From the NCBI GenBank assembly GCA_003574785.1, contig QORU01000007.1, positions 332,103 to 396,102 on the forward strand: a stretch of 64,000 bases of DNA, given 5' to 3'. This DNA is from Taklimakanibacter deserti. Lineage in GTDB: Bacteria > Pseudomonadota > Alphaproteobacteria > Rhizobiales > Aestuariivirgaceae. Below, one piece after another: positions 1-8,085 of the stretch. Position 1 is the stretch's first letter; every line of letters begins with the position of its first letter. A model generated the notes under the pieces. The model searched no databases and was not told the DNA's origin. It saw only the letters and a program-made list of their open reading frames with translations. The position numbers and the translations under genes are program-made.

Positions 1-328
1 CGAGCCAGGAACCCGTCAGCGTTATCGGCGCACGCAGGGTAATCTGGGCCTCGCGCTCGCCACCGAAGAGGCTCACCGTCGATATGAGAAGATCGTCGAG
101 CGCCTTGGTCACACTGGGAAGATACGCTTGTCCGATCTCCGTCAGCTCGACCCGGCGCGCCAGCCGCTCAAAAAGCTTGAAACCCAATTCACCCTCGAGC
201 GAACGGATCTGATGGCTGACGGCGGCGGGCGTCAGGCCCAATTCGGCTGCCGCTGCAGAAAAATTGCGGTGACGCGCCGCCGTCTCATAGGTCCGCAACC
301 ACTGCAACGGCAGGTGGGAGCGCATCAT
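1..328 (-). CDS. LysR-family transcriptional regulator (N-terminal part, runs off left edge)
   Basis: DNA-binding regulator, transcribed away from and probably controlling the divergent dehydratase gene that starts at 449. About 109 N-terminal residues are visible; the effector-binding domain lies outside the window. Two ATGs sit side by side (328 and 325) and either could be the start. Residues 8-65 form the typical LysR winged helix-turn-helix: LRTYETAARHRNFSAAA, then LTPAAVSHQIRSLEGELG and the LFER turn, followed by a Leu/Glu-rich linker helix. The family usually has about 300 residues and represses its own gene while activating the divergent neighbour in response to a pathway metabolite; here that is inference. 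Confidence 0.9.
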   Translation of the reverse strand, partial: MMRSHLPLQWLRTYETAARHRNFSAAAAELGLTPAAVSHQIRSLEGELGFKLFERLARRVELTEIGQAYLPSVTKALDDLLISTVSLFGGEREAQITLRAPITLTGSWL

Positions 329-342
329 GAGAAAACTTCCTT

Positions 343-381
343 CAAACAAAACGTCATCTTATACAGTTAACCCTTTGTTTG
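343..381. promoter_or_regulatory. Inverted repeat in the LysR/dehydratase divergent promoter region
   Basis: CAAACAAA (343-350) and TTTGTTTG (374-381) are exact reverse complements separated by 23 bases, in the only AT-rich stretch of the 120-base gap between the divergent LysR gene and the dehydratase gene. The position suits a LysR binding region or overlapping promoters. Spacing is longer than the classic T-N11-A LysR box, so this is a candidate only. Confidence 0.35.
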
Positions 382-448
382 ACTTACAACAAGCAAAACT
401 GGAAACCGGTTGCCGAGCCACACCGCCTCGGCTCATAGGGAGTAGCTC

Positions 449-1660
449 ATGAAGATCACCGACGTAAAAACCTGGGTGGTGGGCAATCCGCCGCCCGGCA
501 TCGGCGGCAAGTATTTCATCTTCGTCAAGCTGACGACCGACGCCAACGTCGTCGGCTATGGCGAAGCCTATACCGCCACCTTCTCCGCCCATCTCACCGC
601 CAGAATGATCGAGGACATGGCCCTGCGCTATTTCATCGGCCATGATCCGCATGACATCGAGAACTTCTTCCGCCGCTGCTACTCCTCGGGCTTCACCCAG
701 CGGCCGGACGTTTCCGCCATGGGCTGCTTCTCGGCACTGGAAATGGCCTGCTGGGACATCATCGGCAAGGAAGCCGGAAAGCCGGTCTACAAGCTCTTGG
801 GCGGACAAGTGCATGAGCGATTGCGCTCCTACACTTACCTCTATCCGCATTCCGGTTCGGTGCATTCCGAAGATGCCGTCGGGAAGAACGTCTATAACGA
901 CCCCGACCTCGCCGCCGAATGCGCCGCCCTCTATGTCGCGCAGGGCTTCACCGCCGTGAAGCTCGATCCGGCCGGCCCCTACACGGCCTTCGATGGCCAT
1001 CAGCCACGCCTTATCGACATCGACCTCTCGGCCCGTATGCTGAAGGCGATCCGCGAAGCGGTCGGCAAGAAGGCCGACATATTGTTCGGCACGCATGGCC
1101 AGTTCACCGCTTCCGGCGCGCTGCGCATGGCGCATGCGATCGAGCCCTATGACCCGCTCTGGTTCGAGGAGCCCGTGCCGCCGGACATGCCCGAGGTCAT
1201 GGCCGAAGTCGCGCATGGGACGCGCATCCCCATCGCCACCGGCGAGCGGTTGACGACCAGATTCGAATTCGCCCGCGTCATCGAGACTCGCGCCGCCACC
1301 ATCCTGCAGCCGAATCTCGGCCGATCGGGCGGACTCCTCGAGACCAAGAAGATCGCCGCCATGGCCGAGGCCTGGCATATCCAGGTGGCGCCGCACTGCT
1401 ATTGCGGGCCGATCGTCGGCGCCGCCAACATCCAGCTCGCGGTGACGCTGCCCAACTTCCTCATCCTGGAATCGCTCAAGCAGTGGGACGGCTTTCACGC
1501 CAAGCTCTTGAAGAAGAAGATCGAGTGGCAAGACGGCTGGGTCATACCGTCGAAGGAGCCGGGGCTGGGCGTCGAGCTGGACGAAGCGGTGTGCGAGGCC
1601 CATCCCTATGACGGCCCACATCTGCATCTCCAGATGGCGCAGGAGCCCTTGATGCCGTGA
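449..1660 (+). CDS. Enolase-superfamily (mandelate racemase/muconate lactonizing) protein, sugar-acid dehydratase-like
   Basis: Full-length 403-residue member of the MR/MLE branch of the enolase superfamily, whose members abstract the proton alpha to a carboxylate and typically dehydrate sugar acids. The N-terminal capping domain (about 1-125) is followed by the TIM barrel. Visible active-site elements are VKLDP near 170-173, GTHGQF with His216, WFEEP with Glu240, GER with Glu266, and APHCYCG with His316, in the order seen in galactonate/mannonate dehydratases. The Asp that normally starts the D-x-H metal motif is Gly214 here. The divergent LysR gene and the downstream dehydrogenase suggest an acid-sugar catabolic cluster. 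The substrate cannot be read from the sequence. Confidence 0.88.
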   Translation: MKITDVKTWVVGNPPPGIGGKYFIFVKLTTDANVVGYGEAYTATFSAHLTARMIEDMALRYFIGHDPHDIENFFRRCYSSGFTQRPDVSAMGCFSALEMACWDIIGKEAGKPVYKLLGGQVHERLRSYTYLYPHSGSVHSEDAVGKNVYNDPDLAAECAALYVAQGFTAVKLDPAGPYTAFDGHQPRLIDIDLSARMLKAIREAVGKKADILFGTHGQFTASGALRMAHAIEPYDPLWFEEPVPPDMPEVMAEVAHGTRIPIATGERLTTRFEFARVIETRAATILQPNLGRSGGLLETKKIAAMAEAWHIQVAPHCYCGPIVGAANIQLAVTLPNFLILESLKQWDGFHAKLLKKKIEWQDGWVIPSKEPGLGVELDEAVCEAHPYDGPHLHLQMAQEPLMP

Positions 1661-1712
1661 GCGAGATCAAGGAGGAACGATCATCCCGGCTTTCGGCCAG
1701 ACCGTTTCAGCG

Positions 1713-1802
1713 ATGAACAAGCGCGTGCAGAAGCCCGATGCGGTCACCCAGCTGTGGAACCTGGACGGCCTGCGCTTCGTCGAGCGCTGGTGGCTGGCTT
1801 AA
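1713..1802 (+). CDS. Possible 29-residue ORF, function unknown
   Basis: Short frame between the dehydratase and dehydrogenase genes, reading MNKRVQKPD...ERWWLA. The frame stays open upstream to an AGGAGG-like sequence (1671-1676) but has no conventional start close to it. It could be a small coupled peptide or the tail of a lost gene. I do not recognise it, and it may not be coding. Confidence 0.2.
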   Translation: MNKRVQKPDAVTQLWNLDGLRFVERWWLA

Positions 1803-1879
1803 GCTTCAGGTTGAGTCGCCATCACGTTATTTTTGCTTGAGCGTGAGGGTCGGCGCTCGGCGGCAGGGGAAGCACATTC

Positions 1880-2779
1880 ATGCACTATGGCTATATCGGC
1901 CTCGGCAATCTCGGCGGGCATCTGGCGGCGAGCCTGCTCGGCGCGGGCTTCAAGGTCACGGTCCACGACAAGGACCGCGCCGCGGCGAAACGGCTCCTCG
2001 CGCTGGGCGCGGCCTGGGCCGATACGCCGGAAGCCCTGGCCCAAGCGTGCGATGCCGTTGTGACCTGCCTGCCCTCGCCCAAGGTCTCCGAGCTCGTTCT
2101 CGGCCAGATGCTCAAGACCCTGCGGCCGGGCACGACCTGGATCGAAATGTCGACGCTCGGTCGCGACGAGATCCTGAGGCTCGCCGCGAGCGCCGCCGAG
2201 AAAGGTGTCAGAACGATGGAGCTGCCGGTGACCGGCGGCGTCCATCTCGCGGCGCGCGGCCAGATCACCATGCTGGCCGGAGGCGACAAGGACCTGTTCG
2301 ATCGGCACCGGCCGGCGCTTGAAGCGATGGGCGACAAGATCTTCCATATGGGCCCGCTCGGCAGCGCCGCGGTGATCAAGGTCATCACCAACATGCTGGC
2401 TTTCATCCATCTCGTCGCCGACGGCGAGGCGCTCATGCTGGCGAAGCGCGGCGGGCTCGACCTCGGCCAGGCCTGGGCCGCCATCAAGGCGAGCTCCGGC
2501 ACCAGCTTCGTCCACGAAACCGAGGGCCAGCTCATCCTGAACGGCAGCTACGACATTGCCTTCACCATGGATCTCGCGCTGAAAGACCTCGGCTTTGCCA
2601 TGAATTTCGGCCGCGAATTCGAGGTGCCGCTCGATCTCGCGACCCTCACTCATCAAACCTTCGTCAAGGGCAAGGCCGCCTATGGCGGCGACGCACAATC
2701 CACACAGATCGTCAAGCTGCTCGAGGACGCTCTCGGCACCGATCTCAGGGCGCCCGGCTTCCCCGCCCGCCTCGAGTGA
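1880..2779 (+). CDS. NAD(P)-dependent oxidoreductase, 3-hydroxyisobutyrate dehydrogenase family
   Basis: Cytosolic beta-hydroxyacid dehydrogenase of 299 residues, the usual length. The N-terminal Rossmann fold opens with YIGLGNLGG (about 5-13). The substrate-binding strand reads EMSTLGRDE (89-96) and the glycine-rich loop LPVTGG (115-120). The catalytic lysine is in GSAAVIKVITN (Lys167, with Asn171). Relatives act on hydroxyisobutyrate, tartronate semialdehyde, L-threonate and similar short hydroxyacids. Lying downstream of an enolase-superfamily enzyme and in the same direction, it probably reduces or oxidises an intermediate of the same sugar-acid route. The AGGGGA just before the ATG supports the start. 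Confidence 0.88.
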   Translation: MHYGYIGLGNLGGHLAASLLGAGFKVTVHDKDRAAAKRLLALGAAWADTPEALAQACDAVVTCLPSPKVSELVLGQMLKTLRPGTTWIEMSTLGRDEILRLAASAAEKGVRTMELPVTGGVHLAARGQITMLAGGDKDLFDRHRPALEAMGDKIFHMGPLGSAAVIKVITNMLAFIHLVADGEALMLAKRGGLDLGQAWAAIKASSGTSFVHETEGQLILNGSYDIAFTMDLALKDLGFAMNFGREFEVPLDLATLTHQTFVKGKAAYGGDAQSTQIVKLLEDALGTDLRAPGFPARLE

Positions 2780-2995
2780 GCGTGGCGTGAGACGATCCGT
2801 TCCAAAGCCACACGCTTCAGACAAGACTCCTCAGGTCCAGCGATGGATCGGCCATCTTGGCCGGCTCGATCCTTCGGCCTTCGGCGCTCGTCAGCGTCGC
2901 GCGGAACCGTCTTGCCCTGCATCCAATCGCGCTGCTGCTCGAGATCCAGGAATCGGCGCAGACCGGTCGTGCTCCGGCGAGGAGTGGCATTCACG

Positions 2996-3709
2996 TCAGT
3001 CATCGTGTACGAGCCCGCGCTGCGCTTCCGCGAAGGCCAGAGGCTCGACCAGCAGGCCTTGCCGTTCATAGCGGCGCCGGCTTTTGCTGAAGCGCACCAC
3101 CACGGCGTGTCTTGGGCTTTTCGCCTTCGCTCGGCGCGTGAGCAGCGCATCCCCCGCAGGCAAAAATTCAAGATCGCCGAGGCCCGCACATGTGAGGCAT
3201 GCCGGGCCAGGATTTTCCATGATGAGAAGACCACCGGTGCCACCGCACCGGTGACACGTCCACGAATCATGCAGCGGTCGGACCACGATCAGCTCGGGCG
3301 CACGACTCACCTTTTCGGCCAAGCGCTCCCGCTTGCTCTCGGTAAGCTCGTGCGATATCCAATGCGTGCGATACAGCTGCTCGATCGTCGGGTTTCCGCT
3401 CTTACTGAAGCGCAGCGTTGGCCGAGACGGCGTCTGCGCGACATAGTGGGTCTCACGCGGGATCAATCCTTTCGCGCCGGCCCAGGACCGAAACAGTTTC
3501 GGGGCCTCGGAAATGCGCGGCAGATTGGTCTGCACCGCCCCCTCGAGACAGTCGAGCTGCCCCTGTCGCCAGCGTTTGACCGTCCCGGGATCAAGCCATC
3601 CGATCCCGACCAGCACATCGATGGAATTCACATATTTCCGGGCCGCGAGCGCTGCCTCGGCGGCTTTGGTCACGCGATCGTGGAGCTTTTTGCGATTGTG
3701 CGGCTGCAT
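2996..3709 (-). CDS. DUF2293-type zinc-ribbon protein, C-terminally truncated
   Basis: A 237-residue protein resembling the N-terminal two thirds of DUF2293 proteins. It has a helical N-terminus, then a zinc ribbon with two CxxC pairs (CHRC and CLTC, about residues 150-170) and the conserved run GDALLTRRA...RYERQGLLVEP. Family members normally continue into a C-terminal helical domain with a GSGRVGRSAAG-like motif. Here the frame stops soon after GLLVEP. A weak echo (RAGQDGRSIAG) appears in a different minus-strand frame near 2820-2860, suggesting a frameshifted tail. It overlaps no plus-strand gene and converges with the dehydrogenase at 1880-2779. Probably a decaying gene; function of the family is not established. 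Confidence 0.6.
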   Translation of the reverse strand: MQPHNRKKLHDRVTKAAEAALAARKYVNSIDVLVGIGWLDPGTVKRWRQGQLDCLEGAVQTNLPRISEAPKLFRSWAGAKGLIPRETHYVAQTPSRPTLRFSKSGNPTIEQLYRTHWISHELTESKRERLAEKVSRAPELIVVRPLHDSWTCHRCGGTGGLLIMENPGPACLTCAGLGDLEFLPAGDALLTRRAKAKSPRHAVVVRFSKSRRRYERQGLLVEPLAFAEAQRGLVHDD

Positions 3710-4071
3710 GATGTTGTCGCCGGCGTCAGGCGCTCATTACGGTAATCGGAGATCATCTCCAACTCAATGAGCCGACAAGAGGCAAGGTGTTCCCGCGGAT
3801 CGGCCCGCCTTGTGCTCCGTCGAGACGACCGGGCAAGAAGGGCTCAATGAACGGTTACCGCCTCAGAAAGCGTCGACGGCAGAGGCGAGTAAGCCAGAGT
3901 GCCGGGAATTACTCCCCATTGCTCCAAACTTCTGAAAGCATAGGCAAAATTTAACCAAAGGGGCTGGAAATCGGGCCCCCGGGTGGGGCCTCGAGCGATG
4001 GCCCGTTGACCGCATTTGGACGCTTTGTGTATTTGAAAGCGTCTCCAGCAGACATCGAGAGGATAATGGAT
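3710..4071. other. Intergenic stretch without a recognisable gene
   Basis: About 360 bases between the divergent DUF2293-type gene and the cyclic-nucleotide-type protein. The middle is AT-rich (around 3895-3960) and is a natural place for promoters. I see no convincing coding frame, repeat or RNA gene. An upstream in-frame ATG at 4006 would extend the next protein by 22 residues but lacks a ribosome-binding site. Confidence 0.4.
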
Positions 4072-4572
4072 ATGGCGATTATTCCAGACCCGGCCGCGTT
4101 CAAGAAGAGCCTCGCTTCCCTCCCGGTGAAGACTTTCGAGCCCGGGGAAACCGTGTTGGCTGCGGGATCGAAGACGGGGCAATTGTTCATTCTTCGCCAG
4201 GGCGTCGTCGAAGTCGTCAGAGACGGCTTGCAGATCGCCGTCGTCTCCGAGCCCGGCGCGGTGTTCGGCGAGCTCTCCGTGATATTGGACAAGCCGCATA
4301 CCGCCGACGTGCGCGCCGTGGAGCGCTCCGAATTCCATGTCGCCAAGGCTTCCTCGCTGCTCGCCGAGAACGCCGCGGCCTTGCTCTATGTGTCGGCGCT
4401 GCTGGCCCAGCGTCTCGACACCGCCAATGAAGTCATCGTCGAGATCAAGGCGGAACTGGGCGAGGGCAAGCGCCCCGGGGTGATCAGCAAGGCGCTGGAG
4501 AAGCTGGAAAAGCTCCTGGGCCCGAACGGCGCCAATAATTCAGAGTTCTATTATTACTATCCGATGTATTGA
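4072..4572 (+). CDS. Stand-alone cyclic-nucleotide-binding-type domain protein
   Basis: A 166-residue protein with a CRP/cNMP-type beta-barrel (about 10-95): FEPGETVLAAGSKTGQLFIL, then GVVEVV and the phosphate-cassette region GAVFGELSVILDKPHTADVRA-like. The cassette Arg that contacts the cyclic phosphate in CRP is His76 here, so nucleotide binding is uncertain. There is no helix-turn-helix. The domain is followed by a helix (100-150) and a tyrosine-rich end (EFYYYYPMY). GAGAGG at 4057-4062 sits 9 bases before the ATG at 4072; ATG 4066 is the alternative start. It may be a sensor subunit rather than a transcription factor. It converges with the YihU-like gene. Confidence 0.8.
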   Translation: MAIIPDPAAFKKSLASLPVKTFEPGETVLAAGSKTGQLFILRQGVVEVVRDGLQIAVVSEPGAVFGELSVILDKPHTADVRAVERSEFHVAKASSLLAENAAALLYVSALLAQRLDTANEVIVEIKAELGEGKRPGVISKALEKLEKLLGPNGANNSEFYYYYPMY

Positions 4573-4603
4573 GCCCATCACCTGGATTTCAAGCCGCCGC
4601 CGC

Positions 4604-5500
4604 TCAGCGCAAGCGCGGCTTGGCTATGCCGGCGGACTGGCAAAGCACATCGACCATGGCGGAGAAGTCCTTGCCGCCGGAGCCGCTGGCGCGGGCGAAA
4701 CTGAACGCCTCGCGCGCCGCCGCCGCCATGGGCATGGGCACCCTGGCCTCGTTCGCCGCATCCATCACCAGGCTCAGATCCTTATGCGCAAGGTCGATGG
4801 TAAAACCGGGCGACGTGTCGTCCTTGAGCACCTTGCCCGGCCAGTTGATCTTGAGCTGGCCATTGAAGGCCGTGGTGCCGTAGAGCACGTCCAATGTCGT
4901 GGAGAGATCGAGCCCCAAACGCTGCGACAGAGCGAGCGCCTCGGCATTCATCTGGCAGGAGGAAATGGCCAGGTAGTTGTTCACGAGCTTGGTCCGGGTG
5001 CCGCTGCCGGCCGGCCCACAGTGAAATATCGTATTCCCCATGGCCTCCAGCATCGGCTTCACGCGCACGAAGTCCTGCGGTGCAGCACCTACCATGAAGA
5101 GCGACTCGCCTTTGTCGGCATGACTTGCGAGCCGGCCCACAGGCGCGTCGACGAAAGCCACACCCTTGTCGGCGGCGCGCGCCGCCAGCCTGTCGGTGGT
5201 CTTGGGATCGATCGTGCTCATATCCATGATCAGGCTGCCGGAAGCGGCGTGAGACAAGACCCCGTCGGGGCCGAGCACGACAGAATCGACGGTTTTCGGA
5301 TCCGGCAGCATGGTCACGATCGCCGTGCTCGACGCCGCGACCTCGGCCACGTCCTGTGCAGGCCTGGCCTGAAGCGCCGCGAGCTCGGCGACAGCGGTTG
5401 GGTTGACGTCGTAAGCAATGACCCTGAAGCCTTTGCGGCACAGGTTGGATGCCATCGGCCTTCCCATTCTGCCGAGACCAATGAATCCGATCGTTTCCAT
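4604..5500 (-). CDS. YihU-like NAD(P)-dependent reductase (3-sulfolactaldehyde reductase subfamily)
   Basis: A 298-residue member of the hydroxyisobutyrate dehydrogenase family. Features shared with E. coli YihU (sulfolactaldehyde reductase) are FIGLGRMGRPMASNL at the N-terminus, DAPVGR...SHADKG in place of the usual DAPVSGG loop, TRTKLVNNY with catalytic Lys171, INWPGKVLKDDTSPGF, TIDLAHKDL and the C-terminal FSFARASGSGGKDFSA. The start at 5500 has GGGAGG 9 bases upstream; ATG 5509 directly follows that motif and is less likely. No sulfoquinovose pathway genes are visible nearby, so the in vivo substrate may be a different small hydroxyacid or semialdehyde. It is a single transcription unit, convergent with the upstream cNMP-type gene. 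Confidence 0.85.
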   Translation of the reverse strand: METIGFIGLGRMGRPMASNLCRKGFRVIAYDVNPTAVAELAALQARPAQDVAEVAASSTAIVTMLPDPKTVDSVVLGPDGVLSHAASGSLIMDMSTIDPKTTDRLAARAADKGVAFVDAPVGRLASHADKGESLFMVGAAPQDFVRVKPMLEAMGNTIFHCGPAGSGTRTKLVNNYLAISSCQMNAEALALSQRLGLDLSTTLDVLYGTTAFNGQLKINWPGKVLKDDTSPGFTIDLAHKDLSLVMDAANEARVPMPMAAAAREAFSFARASGSGGKDFSAMVDVLCQSAGIAKPRLR

Positions 5501-5689
5501 ATGCGCCATCCTCCCATCCCGCCGGTTCTGACCGCCGGACACGCTACGAAGTTCCGAACTGTTCAGCAAGATTTCACATGGCATTCGCGAATCGTATAGA
5601 AGACGTTACGGAATAGCCGCGACCATCCTGGCCAATTCCCCGCTTCCGATCATGGTCCCCATGCGATCAAAAGCTCACAAGAGCGAAGG

Positions 5690-6823
5690 ATGAAACAGAA
5701 ACCTGCCGAGCGCACCGCGGCACTGAAGCAGTTCGCCGTCAATGAATGGTTCCTGGCGGTGAGCATCGGCACCGGCGTGCTGTTCGCCCTGTTCGGCGCG
5801 CGCCTCTTCCATGGCCTCGATGAGCCGTTCTGGCTGGCCGGTATTTTCATTTTCCTCTTCGCGGTCATCATGGGGTCGGTGCTTTGCGCGGTCCGCCATG
5901 CGGATGGGCTGGCGGAGCAGCTGGGCGAGCCTTACGGCACCCTCGTGCTCACAATATCCATTACCTCGATCGAGGTGATGAGCATCGCGACGATCATGCT
6001 GGAAGGCGCCAACAATCCAACGCTTGTGCGCGACACCTTGTTCGCGGTCGTCATGATCATTCTCGGCGGAATGGTCGGCCTGTCGCTGCTCCTCGGCGCG
6101 CTGCGCCACAATGAGCAATCCCACAATCTGCAAGGGGCCAATGCCTATCTGGGCGTGATCGTGCCGCTCGCCGTGCTCAGCCTGGTCATGCCGAATTACA
6201 CCGTGACCACGCCTGGGCCGCTGCTGTCAGACCTGCAGGAGATCGGGCTCGCGGTGCTGTCCATCGGGCTCTACGGGGTTTTTCTGGCGCTGCAGACCGG
6301 CCGGCATCGCGGCTATTTTACTCTGGGCGAGGAAAAGGAGCCCAAGCATCCGCATTCGTCAGAGGCAAAGACCTCTGTACTGCAGAGCGCGCTGCTCCTC
6401 ATTGCCTACCTGATCTCGATCGTGTTCCTGGTCCACGAACTCGCGGTGCCCATCAATTACACGATTGAGACACTGGCCGCGCCGGTTGCTCTCGGCGGTC
6501 TCATCCTGGCGGTGCTGGTGGCCACGCCGGAAGCGATCGGCGCCATCAAAGCCGCGCTGGAAAACCGCTTGCAGCGCTCGGTCAACATCTTCCTCGGCTC
6601 CGTGCTGTCCACGATCGGGCTGACCGTGCCGACCATGCTCGCCATCAGCTGGCTGACCGGGCACCCCATCATACTGGGTGTCGAGAACACCGACCTCGTG
6701 CTGTTGCTGCTGACACTCGCCGTCAGCGTCATCACTTTTTCGAGCGGACGCACCAATCTCCTTCAGGGCGCCGTGCATGTGGTGCTTTTCCTGGCCTTCC
6801 TGCTGCTGATCGTCCAAGACTGA
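5690..6823 (+). CDS. Calcium:proton antiporter, CaCA/ChaA family
   Basis: Integral inner-membrane cation/proton exchanger, 377 residues and about 10-11 hydrophobic segments. Two inverted alpha-repeats carry the ion-binding acidic residues: ADGLAEQLGEPYGTLVLT...SIEV (about 72-105) and ATPEAIGAIKAALE...SVLSTIGLTVP (about 285-330). A hydrophilic loop near 205-230 (GEEKEPKHPHSSE) separates the halves, as in ChaA. It should export Ca2+ (possibly Na+ or K+) in exchange for protons. AGCGAAGG precedes the ATG. Its nearest neighbours are unrelated, so it is probably monocistronic. Confidence 0.9.
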   Translation: MKQKPAERTAALKQFAVNEWFLAVSIGTGVLFALFGARLFHGLDEPFWLAGIFIFLFAVIMGSVLCAVRHADGLAEQLGEPYGTLVLTISITSIEVMSIATIMLEGANNPTLVRDTLFAVVMIILGGMVGLSLLLGALRHNEQSHNLQGANAYLGVIVPLAVLSLVMPNYTVTTPGPLLSDLQEIGLAVLSIGLYGVFLALQTGRHRGYFTLGEEKEPKHPHSSEAKTSVLQSALLLIAYLISIVFLVHELAVPINYTIETLAAPVALGGLILAVLVATPEAIGAIKAALENRLQRSVNIFLGSVLSTIGLTVPTMLAISWLTGHPIILGVENTDLVLLLLTLAVSVITFSSGRTNLLQGAVHVVLFLAFLLLIVQD

Positions 6824-6870
6824 ATTGCCCAGTTCGTGGACCTACCCATTTATTCCGTTGGGGCTGATCT

Positions 6871-7215
6871 TCATGGCCTGCGTGCTGGTCTTCCGCCGCG
6901 GTATTGTCGGCGAGATCCATGCGTGGCTGGCCCGCCGTCAGAAATCCAATGGCCGCTCGTAGCTTCGGACACGTCTCTGGTATTTTCGAAGGCAAAAGGA
7001 ACCGTATCCAGGGCGATCAGGATCCGCTCAACATCGGCGAGATATCTGTCATGGAGCTTCTGATATATGCGGAGGCGATTTTCCGCCTCGGTGATTTCCG
7101 CCCCGGCCGCGAAGAGCGACGCCACCTCCAGTCTTTGGTGGTCGATCTGGTCCTGGCCGAGCTTGGCCCTTCGTTTGGCGACTTCGAGTCGCGCCAATAA
7201 TATGGTCTGTTCCAT
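6871..7215 (-). CDS. Hypothetical protein, 114 residues
   Basis: I do not recognise this family. The first 75 residues are mostly charged amphipathic helix (MEQTILLARLEVAKRRAKLG ... QKLHDRYLADVERILIALD), consistent with a small coiled-coil. The C-terminal tail is Gly/Arg-rich and looks disordered. A strong GGGAGG (7221-7226) lies 5 bases before the ATG. It sits 65 bases downstream of the methyltransferase stop on the same strand, so it could be the last gene of the asparagine synthase-methyltransferase unit. Confidence 0.6.
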   Translation of the reverse strand: MEQTILLARLEVAKRRAKLGQDQIDHQRLEVASLFAAGAEITEAENRLRIYQKLHDRYLADVERILIALDTVPFAFENTRDVSEATSGHWISDGGPATHGSRRQYRGGRPARRP

Positions 7216-7280
7216 GGCGACCTCCCGCCTTGGAATGGAATGAGAGACGAGACGCGAACGCGGGCTTGGACGAAAAGTTC

Positions 7281-8057
7281 CTAGGCGGGTGGCTTGCGCC
7301 CGGTCGTCGCCGTGAAAGCGATGGTCGTGGTCCAGTAGTCCGGATCGCGCGCCAGCTCGTAGAACTCGTCCAGCGCCGCATCCGGAACGCCGCCTTCGCT
7401 CTTCAACTGGCCGGCAACCTCGCGCAGCCCATAATCCCACCACTGCGCGAAGGCCGAGCCGCCATTGTAGAGAATGGCATGGCCTTCCGCGCCAATGCCG
7501 GTCAGGCCTTCCTCTTGCAGCCAGGCGGGAACTTTCCGGCCGACATAAAAGTCGATCTGGTGACTGGCGCCCCAGCGGACGAAGGCCTCCCAAAGCTTGT
7601 TCTGGGATGGCGGCTCCACCGTCCAGGTTGGATAGAAGTCGGGCTCCTGCACGAACAGCCAGCCGCCCGGCTTCAACCAGCGCACCATGCGCGTAACGGC
7701 GTTCCGGCGCTCCGGCAAATGATGCAGCAGCGCCCGCACGGCGATCAGATCGAAGGGGGCGCCCGGCGGCTCGTCGCGCACGACGTCGAAGGCTTGCACC
7801 GTGAGATTGGGACCGGCGACGTCCTGCATGAGATCGGGGCGAAGGTCGGTCGCGAGGACGTGTCCGGTTCGCCCCACCTGCTCTGCCAGCCACTCGGACA
7901 GCGAGCCGTTGCCGGCCCCGATCTCGAGACACTGCCAGCCTTCCGTGACACCCGTGCGTGAGAGATGAAAGCGGCTCGACGGATCGAGCAGCCGCGACAT
8001 CAGCCGCAGGCGCTCCGCCTCGCCCTTGAGATCGTGTTGCCAGACATAGCCGGACAT
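7281..8057 (-). CDS. Class I SAM-dependent methyltransferase
   Basis: Cytosolic methyltransferase of 258 residues with motif I LEIGAGNGSLSEWL (about residues 44-57), the acidic ATDLRPD loop after strand 2, FDLIAVRALLHHLPERR (motif IV and following helix) and LKPGGWLFVQEPDF (motif VI). The start at 8057 has GAGGAGG 5 bases upstream; the ATG at 8075 lies before that site and is less likely. It follows the asparagine synthase gene by 28 bases, so the two are probably co-transcribed. This pairing is seen in peptide or small-molecule modification clusters, but no other biosynthetic gene is visible. Substrate unknown. Confidence 0.85.
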   Translation of the reverse strand: MSGYVWQHDLKGEAERLRLMSRLLDPSSRFHLSRTGVTEGWQCLEIGAGNGSLSEWLAEQVGRTGHVLATDLRPDLMQDVAGPNLTVQAFDVVRDEPPGAPFDLIAVRALLHHLPERRNAVTRMVRWLKPGGWLFVQEPDFYPTWTVEPPSQNKLWEAFVRWGASHQIDFYVGRKVPAWLQEEGLTGIGAEGHAILYNGGSAFAQWWDYGLREVAGQLKSEGGVPDAALDEFYELARDPDYWTTTIAFTATTGRKPPA

Positions 8058-8085
8058 GACCGCCTCCTCGCTCATTTGTTGCCCT

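Noticed and set aside
359..1627. Long open frame on the minus strand opposite the enolase-superfamily gene
   Set aside because: Shadow of the plus-strand gene: it has repetitive Gly/Arg/Asp composition typical of antisense frames in GC-rich DNA and no family features.
5585..5689. Metal-sensing riboswitch upstream of the Ca2+/H+ antiporter gene
   Set aside because: No paired helices or conserved loop sequences of the yybP-ykoY class could be found in the 105 bases.
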